Source: an uncultured Kiloniellaceae bacterium
Lineage (GTDB): Bacteria > Pseudomonadota > Alphaproteobacteria > Kiloniellales > Kiloniellaceae
Direction of reading: 5' to 3'
NCBI GenBank assembly: GCA_947500035.1
Contig: CANMQP010000012.1
Span: 434,001 to 498,000, forward strand
Length of the DNA: 64,000 nucleotides
This document shows, in pieces, positions 1 through 8,835 of the stretch (positions are counted from its first letter, which is position 1; the number at the start of each line of letters is the position of its first letter). The notes below the pieces were generated by a model. That model did no database searches, was not told the origin of the DNA, and saw only the letters and a program-made list of their open reading frames with translations. The position numbers were made by a program, and so were the translations under genes.

Positions 1-1
1 C

Positions 2-580
2 CGCCTGACCCCCAACGATCTGGTCAAACAGGGCGTCGTCCAGGTCATGGAAGGCCGCCACTGCTTCGAACATCTGACCATCGAGGACAACCTTCTGACC
101 GGTGCCTACACCCGCAAGGACGGGCGCACCGCGGTCCAGCAGGATCTCGACATGGTCTACAACTATTTTCCGCGCCTGCGCGAGCGCCGCCTGAGTCTGG
201 CCGGCTACACCTCCGGCGGCGAACAGCAGATGTGCGCCATCGGGCGGGCGCTCATGAGCCGCCCCAAGATGATCCTGCTTGATGAACCCTCCATGGGTCT
301 CGCGCCGCAGCTGGTCGAGGAAATCTTCGAAATCGTCAAGAAACTGAACGAGACCGAGGGTGTGTCCTTCCTGCTGGCCGAGCAGAATACCAACGTCGCC
401 CTGCGCTATGCGGACTACGGCTATATCCTGGAAAACGGCCGGGTCGTTCTGGACGGCGAAGCCGCCACCCTGCGCGACAACGAGGACGTGAAGGAATTCT
501 ATCTCGGTGTCTCCAGCGCCGGGCGTAAATCCTTCCGGGACGTGAAACATTATAAGCGGCGCAAGCGCTGGCTGGCTTAA
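2..580 (+). CDS. LivF-type ABC transporter ATP-binding protein (5' end outside window)
   Basis: The frame is open from the window edge, so the N-terminus and Walker A motif are missing. Visible parts are the ABC signature TSGGEQQM, the Walker B stretch MILLDEPSMGLAP and the LivF-style switch region LLAEQN, where Gln stands in for the usual His. These mark the cytoplasmic ATPase subunit of a branched-chain amino acid or related HAAT-family importer. The C-terminus ends in a basic tail (KHYKRRKRWLA). The PaaK-like gene 107 bp downstream is on the same strand, so the importer may supply a carboxylic acid or amide that this enzyme activates; that link is inference. The family is clear but the substrate is not. 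Confidence 0.9.
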   Translation, partial: RLTPNDLVKQGVVQVMEGRHCFEHLTIEDNLLTGAYTRKDGRTAVQQDLDMVYNYFPRLRERRLSLAGYTSGGEQQMCAIGRALMSRPKMILLDEPSMGLAPQLVEEIFEIVKKLNETEGVSFLLAEQNTNVALRYADYGYILENGRVVLDGEAATLRDNEDVKEFYLGVSSAGRKSFRDVKHYKRRKRWLA

Positions 581-687
581 CGAAGCGCTTCCGGACCGCT
601 TCACGCACGCCGCATCGGCAATTTATGAGTAGCCGGCGCATAAAAGACCGGCGCATCAAAATCAGACTTTGAAATAAGGACGAGCGC

Positions 688-1956
688 ATGACCGCGTCAG
701 GCAGCTTTTTCGACGAACTGGAAACCCGCAGCGCCGACGCCCGGCAGGCCGCGCTGGCGGAAGCCCTGCCAGCGCAGATCGGACTGGCAAAGGAAAAGTC
801 GGCGGCTTACGCCGAACTGCTCGCGGAGGTCACGGCGCAGGATGTCGTCGACATGGCGGCCTTGAGCCGCCTGCCGGTTACCCGCAAAAGCGCGCTGATC
901 GAACTGCAGAAAGACAAACCGCCCTTCGGCGGCTTCCCGGCCGTCAGTCCCGGCGCCATGGCGCATATCTTCGCGTCGCCCGGCCCGATCTACGAGTTCG
1001 AGACCGCGCGGCACGACTTCTGGGGCACCGCCCGCGCCTTTCACGCGGCGGGGTTCCGGCCCGGTGATATTCTTCACAACTGCCTTTCTTACCATCTGAC
1101 ACCAGGTGGCTGGATCTTCGACGGCGGGGCGCGCGCCCTGGGCTGTGCGGTCGTCCCCGCCGGGATCGGCAACACGGAGATGCAGGTGGAGACCATCGCC
1201 CATCTGCGCCCGACCGGCTTCGGCGGCACACCGGACTACCTAAAGGTTATTCTGGATAAGGCGCAGGAGATGGGCGCCGACTGCAGCTCCATCACCCGGG
1301 CCCTGGTGTCCGGCGGGGCGCTCTTCCCCTCCCTGCGGCAGGAATATGCCGAGCGCGGCGTCGCCGTGCAGCAGTGCTACGCCACCGCGGATCTCGGCCT
1401 GATTTCCTACGAGAGCCGCGCGGAGGATGGTGCTCTGGTCGAGGGCATGCTGATCAGCGAAGGCGTGTTGCTGGAGATCGTCCGGCCCGGAACCGGCGAC
1501 CCGGTTCCCGAGGGCGAGGTCGGTGAGGTCGTGGTAACGACCCTCAATCCCGACTATCCCCTGGTGCGTTTCGCGACCGGCGACCTCTCGGCGATCCTGC
1601 CCGGTGCCAGCCCCTGCGGCCGGACCAATGCGCGGATCAAAGGCTGGATGGGACGGGCGGACCAGACCACCAAGATCAAGGGCATGTTCGTCCATCCCGA
1701 ACAGCTGGACCGCGTGGTCAAAGCCCATCCGGAAATCCTGCGCGCGCGCATCGTGGTGACCCGCGAAGACGAAAGCGACGCCATGACCGTGCTCTGCGAG
1801 AGCGAGACCCACAACGAAAATCTCGCCGGCGCGATCGCCGACTCGGTTCAGTCCTTCTGCAAGCTGCGCGGCAAGATCGTCCTGCAAGCGCCGGGCGAGT
1901 TACCCAACGACGGCAAGGTGATCGACGACCAGCGCGACTTCGAGGGCGCCGGGTAA
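688..1956 (+). CDS. Phenylacetate-CoA ligase (PaaK)-like adenylate-forming enzyme
   Basis: The 422-residue product has the PaaK-family layout: substrate region CYATADLG near residue 230, the RFATGD motif near residue 295, and a C-terminal GRADQTTKIKGMFVHP segment as in PaaK hinge and lysine regions. These enzymes make acyl-CoA from a carboxylate, ATP and CoA through an acyl-adenylate. The Ser/Thr/Gly-rich phosphate loop of typical members is replaced here by a segment reading FASPGPIYE (about residue 91), so nucleotide handling may differ. An AAGGA-like ribosome site precedes the ATG. It follows the LivF-like ATPase on the same strand, which suggests uptake plus activation of one compound. 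The substrate cannot be named from sequence. Confidence 0.8.
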   Translation: MTASGSFFDELETRSADARQAALAEALPAQIGLAKEKSAAYAELLAEVTAQDVVDMAALSRLPVTRKSALIELQKDKPPFGGFPAVSPGAMAHIFASPGPIYEFETARHDFWGTARAFHAAGFRPGDILHNCLSYHLTPGGWIFDGGARALGCAVVPAGIGNTEMQVETIAHLRPTGFGGTPDYLKVILDKAQEMGADCSSITRALVSGGALFPSLRQEYAERGVAVQQCYATADLGLISYESRAEDGALVEGMLISEGVLLEIVRPGTGDPVPEGEVGEVVVTTLNPDYPLVRFATGDLSAILPGASPCGRTNARIKGWMGRADQTTKIKGMFVHPEQLDRVVKAHPEILRARIVVTREDESDAMTVLCESETHNENLAGAIADSVQSFCKLRGKIVLQAPGELPNDGKVIDDQRDFEGAG

Positions 1957-2381
1957 CGCGTGTCGCGGAGCAAAAACAGGCGGGAATCCAGGCGTCCCAG
2001 AAATCTTGTTTTCGCCACAATTGCGACTCAGTCCGAACGTATTCGAAACTTAGCTTAACAGTCACGGAGAACTTCCCCTCTCTGACTGAGACAGCCAGCT
2101 TGTCTCGTGAGTTACCCTTAACGCTGGATTAGAACGGCTGCCGGTCCCCGACCCCGGCGGCCGTTCATCCTTTCCGGGCCAGGGTTGCGCGCAGCCCCTC
2201 CCTTTTCCCCTCGCGTTTCTCCGGTCTTGTCTCGGGCCTCGTCTCGGCCTTGTCTCCGGCGCAAAGTGCCGCAGCAACAAGCCCTGGCGCGGCAATCATT
2301 GGCGGCTGTGGGGCGATCTGTTATATCGGTCCCGAAGTCTTAGTAAAATCGATTGAATTCAGCCGGAATCACACCGCCGAT
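1957..2381. other. Intergenic region between the PaaK-like gene and ccmA
   Basis: About 425 bp without a convincing gene. An open frame runs into ccmA from 2250, but its first 44 codons look nothing like a CcmA N-terminus. The only structure I see is a hairpin at 2133-2165. The ccm promoter probably lies here, but I cannot point to a clear -35/-10 pair. Confidence 0.5.
2133..2165 (+). terminator. Intergenic stem-loop, possible terminator
   Basis: The arms AACGGCTGCCGG (2133-2144) and CCGGCGGCCGTT (2154-2165) pair over 12 bp with one G-T wobble around a 9-nt loop. It lies about 175 bp beyond the PaaK-like stop codon. No good T-tract follows, so intrinsic termination is uncertain. Confidence 0.4.
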
Positions 2382-3053
2382 ATGTCTGCCTTCGAAGCAC
2401 GAAACCTGGCCTGCAGCCGTGTAGGAAGGCGCATTTTTGCTGCGCTGGATTTTACCCTGCCTGCCGGCGGCGCCCTGATCCTGCGTGGGGCCAACGGCAG
2501 CGGTAAATCGAGCCTGCTGCGGGTTCTGGCCGGCCTGCTGGCCCCTGTGGGCGGCGAGCTGCACTGGGACGGTAAGCCCGTCAATGACGACCCGGAGGCC
2601 TTTCAGGATAACATCTGCTATGTCGGCCACGGCAACGCGATCAAGCCGGTCCTGACGGTTCACGAGAACCTGGCGTTCTGGTCGAAGCTTTATCCGCCGA
2701 AATCTGCCGAGGGTTATGACGACCTCCTGGATCAGGCACTCGAGACCTTCTCGCTGACGACCCTGCGCGACGTCCCTGGACGGCAGCTTTCCTCCGGCCA
2801 ATCGAGACGCCTCTCGCTGTCCCGGCTGATCACCAGTCCGGCCCGCATCTGGTTGCTGGACGAACCCTCCGTGGGCCTGGATGACGTCTCGCTCAAGCGC
2901 CTGGAGGCGGCGATTGCCGAACATCGTGCCGGGGGCGGAATGGTTATCGCCGCCACCCATACGCCGTTGGATATCGCCGATGCCGATCTCCTGCTGCTGC
3001 AGGATTTCGCCCCGCCGGCGATCGATCCGGAGCTTTTGGAGAACAGCTGGTGA
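2382..3053 (+). CDS. ccmA: Heme ABC exporter ATP-binding protein CcmA
   Basis: A 223-residue cytoplasmic ATPase that with CcmB (and CcmC-CcmD) drives release of holo-CcmE during System I cytochrome c maturation. Walker A is GANGSGKSS near residue 36, the signature region is LSSGQSRRLSLSR, and Walker B is IWLLDEPSVGLD followed by a switch His in ATHTP. The ATG at 2382 was chosen because the protein then begins MSAFEARNL, as the family does; the frame is open upstream to 2250. It is the first gene of the cluster, and its stop overlaps the ccmB start (GTGA). Confidence 0.95.
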   Translation: MSAFEARNLACSRVGRRIFAALDFTLPAGGALILRGANGSGKSSLLRVLAGLLAPVGGELHWDGKPVNDDPEAFQDNICYVGHGNAIKPVLTVHENLAFWSKLYPPKSAEGYDDLLDQALETFSLTTLRDVPGRQLSSGQSRRLSLSRLITSPARIWLLDEPSVGLDDVSLKRLEAAIAEHRAGGGMVIAATHTPLDIADADLLLLQDFAPPAIDPELLENSW

Positions 3054-3715
3054 CGGGCGCAGGCGGGATCATCGCGCGGGACCTGAAGCTCGCCCTCCGG
3101 CAGCGCTCCGATGCCGTTATGATCGTGCTCTTCTTCGTCCTGACCGCGGCACTCTTTCCCTTTGGCGTCGGACCGGAGGCGAACCAGCTGGCCGCCATCG
3201 CCCCTGGGGTGATCTGGGTCACGGCCCTGCTCGCGGTCCTGCTGTCGCTGGAGCGGCTGTTTCTCGCCGATTACGAGGACGGCAGCCTGGAACTGATGGC
3301 CCTCTCCCCGGTGCCGCTGGAACTGACAGTCTTGGCCAAGGTCTTCGCGCACTGGCTGACCACGGGCCTGCCCCTGATTGCGGCGGCCCCGCTGATCGCG
3401 ATCCTGTTCAACATGCCGGTGAGTGCCCTGCCGATCCTCGCGCTCGCCATGCTGCTGGGCACGCCAACGCTCAGCCTGATCGGCGCGATCGGCGCGGCCC
3501 TGACGCTCGGGGCGCGGCGCGGCGGCGTGCTGGTGCCACTCCTGGTTTTGCCGCTCTATATTCCCACCCTGATTTTCGGTGTTTCGGCTGTCGATGCGGC
3601 GCTCTTGGGCTTTCCGGTCCGCCCGCACCTGCTGCTGCTCGCGGGAATTTTACTGATTTCACTGGTTGTGTCGCCATTGGCGGGGGCTGCGGCCTTGCGG
3701 CAAGCGAACGAATAA
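3050..3715 (+). CDS. ccmB: Heme exporter membrane protein CcmB
   Basis: A 221-residue integral membrane protein with about six hydrophobic segments, starting at a GTG that overlaps the ccmA stop. The N-terminus IIARDLKLALRQRSDA and the stretch FPFGVGPE are typical of CcmB. It is the membrane partner of CcmA in the heme-handling ABC complex. Translational coupling to ccmA is expected from the overlap. A 218-bp gap follows before ccmC, longer than usual in this operon type; it holds two direct CTAGGTT motifs and no gene that I can support. Confidence 0.95.
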   Translation: MTGAGGIIARDLKLALRQRSDAVMIVLFFVLTAALFPFGVGPEANQLAAIAPGVIWVTALLAVLLSLERLFLADYEDGSLELMALSPVPLELTVLAKVFAHWLTTGLPLIAAAPLIAILFNMPVSALPILALAMLLGTPTLSLIGAIGAALTLGARRGGVLVPLLVLPLYIPTLIFGVSAVDAALLGFPVRPHLLLLAGILLISLVVSPLAGAAALRQANE

Positions 3716-3933
3716 CTAGGTTAGAGATTACGTCACGAGGCTCGTGTCGTTGAAAATCATGGTTTTAACCCGGCGCAGGGCCAGAAATAGGATCCCAAGG
3801 GCCTTGCCCTAAAAAACAAGACCGGAATTGATCAAGATCATCGTAGTCTGGGAGTCCGCCGCCTAGGTTCGTGACGCAATTGGTCAAAGCATAAGGTGAT
3901 TCGCGGTTGACGCTGTTAAGGGGCTGTTAGGCC

Positions 3934-4662
3934 ATGGCATTCGATTATTTCGCCAATCCGGCGCGGTTTCTACGGCTCGCCAACGCCGTATTGCCGTGGT
4001 GTGTGGGCGCGACGGTCATTCTCTTGGCCTCCGGCCTCTATCTCGGGCTCTTCGTCGCGCCGGCGGATTACCAGCAGGGTGAAAGCGTGCGCATCATGTA
4101 TGTGCATGTGCCCGCCGCCTGGATGGCAATGTTTGTCTATACCAACATTGCCATTGCCAGCGTCCTCTCCCTGATCTGGCGCCATCCGCTGGCGGACCTG
4201 GCGGCCAGCGCTTCGGCGCCGATCGGCGCGGCCTTCACCTTCCTGGCACTGGTGACCGGATCGCTCTGGGGCAAGCCCATGTGGGGTACCTGGTGGGTCT
4301 GGGACGCCCGGCTGACCTCGGTCCTGATCCTCTTCTTCCTCTATCTCGGCCACATGGCGCTGACGCACGCCTTCGACAATCCGGCCCGGGGCGCGAAAGC
4401 AGCCGCCGTTCTGGCTCTGGTCGGCTTCGTGAACGTGCCGATCATCAAGTTCTCGGTCGATTGGTGGAACACCCTGCATCAGCCGGCCAGCGTTTTCCGG
4501 GCCGGCGGGCCGACGATCCATCCGGATATGCTCTGGCCGCTGATCGCGATGGCATTGGGATATACGTTGTTTTACATCACCTTACTGTTGTTACGCATCA
4601 AGAGCGATTTGATCGGGGCGCGCTTGCGCACCCTGGATAGCTTGCGTCAAGATGCCGCGTAA
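3934..4662 (+). CDS. ccmC: Heme lyase/transport protein CcmC
   Basis: A 242-residue membrane protein of the heme handling protein family. The tryptophan-rich signature GTWWVWDARLTS lies near residue 120, flanked by transmembrane segments and by periplasmic His residues (HVPAAW near residue 56 and the later LHQPASV). In System I, CcmC presents periplasmic heme and attaches it to the CcmE histidine. The ATG follows a GGGGCTGTTAGGCC stretch. The 146-bp gap to ccmD contains an AGGAGG immediately after the stop codon but no matching reading frame. Confidence 0.95.
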   Translation: MAFDYFANPARFLRLANAVLPWCVGATVILLASGLYLGLFVAPADYQQGESVRIMYVHVPAAWMAMFVYTNIAIASVLSLIWRHPLADLAASASAPIGAAFTFLALVTGSLWGKPMWGTWWVWDARLTSVLILFFLYLGHMALTHAFDNPARGAKAAAVLALVGFVNVPIIKFSVDWWNTLHQPASVFRAGGPTIHPDMLWPLIAMALGYTLFYITLLLLRIKSDLIGARLRTLDSLRQDAA

Positions 4663-4808
4663 ACAGGAGGTAAACGGGTAGGATTCCAGCCTGACTTCCA
4701 GGTCGGGAATGCCTACATTCCAGAGATCGAGAAGACACCCCCGAAGAAGGGTGCAGCCTGCAGGGCCTGGGGAAAGACGCTTTTATGTTGAGGTGGCAGA
4801 GATAACCA

Positions 4809-5042
4809 ATGGACGCTTTCCAGACCTTTATAGATATGGGTAGCTACGGCAGTTACGTCTGGCCGTCCTATGGACTGACAGTGGTGATCATGGCCTGGCT
4901 GGTCATGTCCACGCTGCGCCGCTTGCGTAACCGCGAGCAGGAACTCGCACGGCGTCAGGGAGAATTCCCGGCCCGTAGAAACCGCGGCGGCGCAACGGAT
5001 ACCTCTGGACCCAACACTTCTGAAGACGCGGCAAGCTCATGA
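4809..5042 (+). CDS. ccmD: Heme exporter protein CcmD
   Basis: A small 77-residue single-pass membrane protein. The N-terminal MGSYGSYVWPSYGLT is the typical CcmD start, followed by one transmembrane segment (VVIMAWLVMSTL) and a basic stretch (RRLRNREQELARR). CcmD stabilises the CcmABC-CcmE complex. The hydrophilic tail after residue 50 is longer than in short CcmD proteins. It overlaps ccmE by ATGA, implying coupled translation. Confidence 0.9.
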   Translation: MDAFQTFIDMGSYGSYVWPSYGLTVVIMAWLVMSTLRRLRNREQELARRQGEFPARRNRGGATDTSGPNTSEDAASS

Positions 5043-5503
5043 CCCGAAAACGCAGACGCATGTACATCGTTTTCTCCGGGATGCTGACTCTCGGTGCGGC
5101 GACCGCCCTGATCCTCACGGCCTTCAGTGACAACATCGTGTTGTTCTGCAGCCCGACCGATATTCAGAACAAGGCGACCTGCGCCAAGGCAGACATCCGC
5201 CTGGGCGGCCTGGTGGAGGAGGAATCCCTGGACCGCGGCGCGGACGGCGTGACGGTGAGTTTCCGGGTGACCGATCTGACCAACAGCATTCCCGTCACCT
5301 ACAAGGGCATCCTGCCGGATCTCTTCCGCGAAGGTCAGGGCGTGGTGACCGAGGGTACGATCAACGCACAAGGCGTGTTCGTCGCCCGCGAAGTCCTGGC
5401 CAAGCACGACGAAAACTACATTCCCAAGGAAGTCGCCGACGCCCTGAAAGCATCGGGCAACTGGCATGAAGACGCCCAAACCAAAGACGCCGACACTTAC
5501 TAA
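5039..5503 (+). CDS. ccmE: Periplasmic heme chaperone CcmE
   Basis: A 154-residue protein with an N-terminal membrane anchor (residues about 8-30) and an OB-fold periplasmic domain. The heme-binding site is LAKHDENYIP near residue 120; its His forms the covalent bond to heme and the nearby Tyr is conserved. LGGLVEEES and VTYKGILPDLFREGQGVV are family hallmarks. It receives heme from CcmC and passes it to CcmF-CcmH. The C-terminal tail is short and charged. It starts inside the ccmD stop codon. Confidence 0.95.
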   Translation: MTRKRRRMYIVFSGMLTLGAATALILTAFSDNIVLFCSPTDIQNKATCAKADIRLGGLVEEESLDRGADGVTVSFRVTDLTNSIPVTYKGILPDLFREGQGVVTEGTINAQGVFVAREVLAKHDENYIPKEVADALKASGNWHEDAQTKDADTY

Positions 5504-5576
5504 GGCCAGTGGAAAGATGAGACCCGACTCGACAGCAACCTTTTTGTCGACAGGCCCCAACCCCCGAGAGGCTGAG

Positions 5577-5666
5577 ATGACTGCAACGAGCGCACCCGAG
5601 CCCCTGGTTCCAGAGTCATTGATGCCAGAGTCATTGATGCAAATGTTGCTGGAGACCGGCACATGA
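5577..5666 (+). CDS. Possible 29-codon ORF between ccmE and ccmF
   Basis: The ATG at 5577 follows GAGAGG at good spacing. The frame runs to a TGA that overlaps the ccmF ATG (ATGA), so it could couple ccmF translation. The frame is also open upstream to 5466, inside ccmE. The peptide contains a direct PESLM repeat produced by a 15-bp tandem duplication. I recognise no family, and it may be only a coupling leader or chance. Confidence 0.25.
   Translation: MTATSAPEPLVPESLMPESLMQMLLETGT
5610..5639. repeat. 15-bp tandem duplication upstream of ccmF
   Basis: The unit CCAGAGTCATTGATG occurs twice back to back (5610-5624 and 5625-5639), 24 bp before the ccmF start. Because the unit is a multiple of three it keeps the small upstream frame open. 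Confidence 0.9.
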
Positions 5667-7660
5667 GCGCGGAACTCGGACAATTCGCCCTGATCCTGGC
5701 GCTTCTGCTGTCCGTTGTGCAATCGGCCGTGCCCATGATCGGCGCCGCGCGCGGCAACCGCGCCTGGATCGCCGTCGCTCAGCCCAGCGCGTTGTTGCTC
5801 TTCGGCCTCACCATTCTGGCCTTCGGCGCGTTGACTCAGGCCTTCATGGTCTCGGATTTCTCGCTCTCGGTGGTCTATCAGAACTCCCATTCGGCCAAGC
5901 CGATGCTCTACAAAATCACCGGCGTTTGGGGCAACCACGAAGGCTCCATGCTGCTGTGGATCGTCATTCTGACCGGCTTCGGCGCCGCCGTCGCCGCTTT
6001 CGGCCAGAACCTGCCGCCGACGCTGCGGGCGCGGGTGCTGTCGGTGCAGGCCATGGTCACCCTGGGCTTTCTGGCATTCCTTATCTTCACCTCGAATCCC
6101 TTTGACCGGATCTTCCCCGCCCCTCTGGACGGCCGTGATCTCAACCCGCTGCTACAGGATCCGGGCCTCGCGTTCCATCCCCCCATGCTTTACGCGGGCT
6201 ATGTCGGCTTCTCCATCGCCTTTTCCTTCGCCGTCGCCGCCCTGATCGAGGGCAAGGTCGACGCCGCCTGGGCCCGGTGGGTCCGGCCCTGGACCCTGGC
6301 GGCCTGGATCACCCTGACCGCGGGCATCGCGCTGGGCAGCTGGTGGGCCTACTACGAGCTCGGCTGGGGTGGCTGGTGGTTCTGGGACCCGGTCGAAAAC
6401 GTCTCCTTCATGCCCTGGCTGATGGGCACCGCGCTGCTGCATTCCGCCATCGTGGTCGAGAAGCGCGATTCCCTGAAGGTCTGGACCATCCTGCTCGCGA
6501 TCCTGACCTTCTCGCTCTCGCTGATCGGCACCTTCGTGGTGCGTTCGGGACTGCTGACCTCGGTGCATGCCTTTGCGGTCGACCCGGAACGCGGCCTTTT
6601 CATTCTGGTCCTGCTGGCCATCGCCATCGGCGGGTCTCTGCTGCTCTTCGCGGTCCGGGCCCCGACCCTGACGGCCGGCGGTCTCTTTAGCCCGATCAGC
6701 CGCGAGGGCGGGTTGGTGCTCAACAACCTTCTGCTGACCGTGGCCACCTCGGTGGTTTTCGTCGGCACTCTGGGGCCGCTGCTGCTGGAGGCCGCAGGCA
6801 CCAAGATCTCCGTGGGAACGCCCTACTACAACGCGGTCTTCATTCCTTTAATGGTGCCCCTGGTCGCGGTGATGGCGGTCGGACCGCTCCTGCCCTGGAA
6901 GCGCGCGGAACTGGGCGCCGTCTTGTCGCGCCTCAAATTTGCCGGTCTCATGACCATCATCGCCATGCTGGCGACGGCCTATCTGGTGGAAGGTGGTCCG
7001 GTAATCGCCGTGGCCGCTGTCGGCTTCGCCATCTGGCTGCTGGCCGGTGCGATCATCGAATGGACGGAGCGGATCAAACTTTTCCGCGTTCCCTTCGGCG
7101 ACTCCTTCAAGCGGATGACCAAGCTGCCACGCTCGGCCCATGGCATGACCCTCGCCCACGCCGGCATGGCCATCGCCATTCTGGGCATGACCGGATCCGC
7201 CGCCTGGAAAACCGAAGACATCCGGATCGCCCGGCCGGGCGACAACATCGAGGTCGCCGGCTACAACTATCTCTTCGAGGGCATGAGATCCATCCAGGGG
7301 CCCAATTATCAGGCCGAGCAGGGACGCTTTGTCGTCACCCGGGACGGCGAGTTCATCACCGTACTCACGCCGGAAAAGCGCCTCTACATGGTGCAGAACA
7401 TGCCCACGACAGAGGCCGCGATCCACACCAATGGCCTGCGCGACCTCTACATGGCGGTTGGCGATTCCGACGGGAACGGGGGCTGGACGGTCCGCATCTA
7501 TCACGAACCCCTCGTGCCCTGGATCTGGGCCGGCTGCATCATCATGGTGATCGGCGGGACCTTCTCGCTCAGTGATCGCCGTCTGAGGGTCGGCGCGCCG
7601 GTGCGCAGCAAACGCTGGCAGGCGAAGTCCGGAAGCGGTCAAGCGGGAGCACGAGCCTAG
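5663..7660 (+). CDS. ccmF: Cytochrome c heme lyase subunit CcmF
   Basis: A 665-residue polytopic membrane protein, the normal length for CcmF, with the tryptophan-rich motif GGWWFWDPVENVSFMPW near residue 235 and about 14 hydrophobic segments. HSAKPMLYKITGVWGNHEGS and the PPMLYAGYVGFS stretch are family signatures, and the conserved His residues provide heme ligands. It joins heme from holo-CcmE to apocytochrome c with CcmH and CcmI. The stop codon is directly followed by the ccmG start with no gap. Confidence 0.96.
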   Translation: MSAELGQFALILALLLSVVQSAVPMIGAARGNRAWIAVAQPSALLLFGLTILAFGALTQAFMVSDFSLSVVYQNSHSAKPMLYKITGVWGNHEGSMLLWIVILTGFGAAVAAFGQNLPPTLRARVLSVQAMVTLGFLAFLIFTSNPFDRIFPAPLDGRDLNPLLQDPGLAFHPPMLYAGYVGFSIAFSFAVAALIEGKVDAAWARWVRPWTLAAWITLTAGIALGSWWAYYELGWGGWWFWDPVENVSFMPWLMGTALLHSAIVVEKRDSLKVWTILLAILTFSLSLIGTFVVRSGLLTSVHAFAVDPERGLFILVLLAIAIGGSLLLFAVRAPTLTAGGLFSPISREGGLVLNNLLLTVATSVVFVGTLGPLLLEAAGTKISVGTPYYNAVFIPLMVPLVAVMAVGPLLPWKRAELGAVLSRLKFAGLMTIIAMLATAYLVEGGPVIAVAAVGFAIWLLAGAIIEWTERIKLFRVPFGDSFKRMTKLPRSAHGMTLAHAGMAIAILGMTGSAAWKTEDIRIARPGDNIEVAGYNYLFEGMRSIQGPNYQAEQGRFVVTRDGEFITVLTPEKRLYMVQNMPTTEAAIHTNGLRDLYMAVGDSDGNGGWTVRIYHEPLVPWIWAGCIIMVIGGTFSLSDRRLRVGAPVRSKRWQAKSGSGQAGARA

Positions 7661-8206
7661 ATGGGTCGCAAACTGATTTTCTTCCTGCCGGTCCTGGTGT
7701 TCCTGATCCTCGGCGGATACTTTTTCTGGGGTCTCGATCCGGAACGCAACCCGGCGGACATTCCCTCGGTGATGATCGACAAGGAGGTTCCGGTCTTCGA
7801 TCTGGCGCGCCTGGATGGCTCCGGTGTGGTCGGCTTCAACAACGAAGACCTGAAGCAGGGCACGGTCACCCTGGTCAACGCCTTTGCCTCCTGGTGCCTG
7901 CCCTGCCTGGCCGAGCACCCGATCCTGACCGAGCTGGCCAAGCGCAACGGGATCCGCCTCTACGGCATCAACTACAAGGATAAGCCGGAGGACGCGGCCC
8001 GCTGGCTACGCGAACACGGCAATCCTTACGCACGGATCGGCGCGGACAATTCCGGACGCGTCTCGATCGACTGGGGGGTTTACGGCGTACCCGAGACCTA
8101 CATCGTCGATGGCGAGGGCCGCATTCGCTATCGCCACATCGGGCCGCTCGACCAGGCGGCCACGGACGAAATTATCCTCCCGCTCATCAACGAGCTGAAG
8201 CAATGA
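7661..8206 (+). CDS. ccmG: Thiol:disulfide interchange protein CcmG/DsbE
   Basis: A 181-residue thioredoxin-fold protein with an N-terminal signal anchor (LIFFLPVLVFLILGGYFFW). The active site is WCLPC near residue 80 in NAFASWCLPCLAEHP, and the cis-proline loop is YGVPETYIVD. It reduces the apocytochrome CXXCH cysteines in the periplasm, usually with CcmH. It abuts ccmF upstream and overlaps ccmH by four bases (ATGA). Confidence 0.95.
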   Translation: MGRKLIFFLPVLVFLILGGYFFWGLDPERNPADIPSVMIDKEVPVFDLARLDGSGVVGFNNEDLKQGTVTLVNAFASWCLPCLAEHPILTELAKRNGIRLYGINYKDKPEDAARWLREHGNPYARIGADNSGRVSIDWGVYGVPETYIVDGEGRIRYRHIGPLDQAATDEIILPLINELKQ

Positions 8207-8835
8207 ACCGAGCGGAAAAAACCACTGCTGCCGGCGCCCTTCGAGAAATTCTAACGGGCTTCGCAACCAGCGGCCGTCAGGCAGCGGCTCTCCTTTTCTG
8301 CCTTTGTCTCGCCGCCCCGATCTTTACCACCCCGGCCTTTGCGGTTGAGCCCGACGAAGTTCTCGATGACCCGGCCCTTGAATCCCGCGCCAGGGATCTC
8401 TCCGCAGAGATCCGTTGTCTCGTCTGCCAGAATGAATCAATCGACTCCTCGAACGCGCCGCTGGCCAGGGATCTGCGAATCATCGTGCGCGAGCGTCTGG
8501 TGGATGGCGACAGCGATCAGGAAATCCTGGACTACCTGGTTGCCCGTTACGGCGACTTCGTACTGCTGCGCCCACCCATGAAGCCGGAAACCTATTTCCT
8601 CTGGTTTGGACCAGTGGTCCTCCTGCTTCTTGGGACGCTTGCGGTTGGCGCCTATTTCGTCAATCAGAAGCGGCGGGCCGACAACGACACACCGGTGCCC
8701 TTGTCCGCGGAAGAAAAGCAGCGGCTCGCGGCACTGCTTGAAGATCCGCCAGAACAAGAATCGCCGCAACAAGAACCGGGAAACCCGGACCCGCAAAAGC
8801 TCGCAGGTGGTCCCTCCGAAAGTCCGAAGACATGA
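8203..8835 (+). CDS. ccmH: Cytochrome c biogenesis protein CcmH
   Basis: A 210-residue protein with a long positively charged N-region, a signal sequence ending near TTPAFA, and the redox motif RCLVCQ near residue 72 followed by NESIDSSNAPLARDLR, which is diagnostic. A C-terminal transmembrane segment (about residues 130-150) anchors it. It handles the apocytochrome thiols with CcmG. The roughly 45-residue leader is long, so translation could also begin later. It overlaps ccmG and ccmI by ATGA. Confidence 0.93.
   Translation: MNRAEKTTAAGALREILTGFATSGRQAAALLFCLCLAAPIFTTPAFAVEPDEVLDDPALESRARDLSAEIRCLVCQNESIDSSNAPLARDLRIIVRERLVDGDSDQEILDYLVARYGDFVLLRPPMKPETYFLWFGPVVLLLLGTLAVGAYFVNQKRRADNDTPVPLSAEEKQRLAALLEDPPEQESPQQEPGNPDPQKLAGGPSESPKT

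Noticed and set aside
3716-3933. A mobile element between ccmB and ccmC suggested by two CTAGGTT motifs
   Set aside because: The motifs are direct, not inverted, and nothing between them pairs or encodes a protein.
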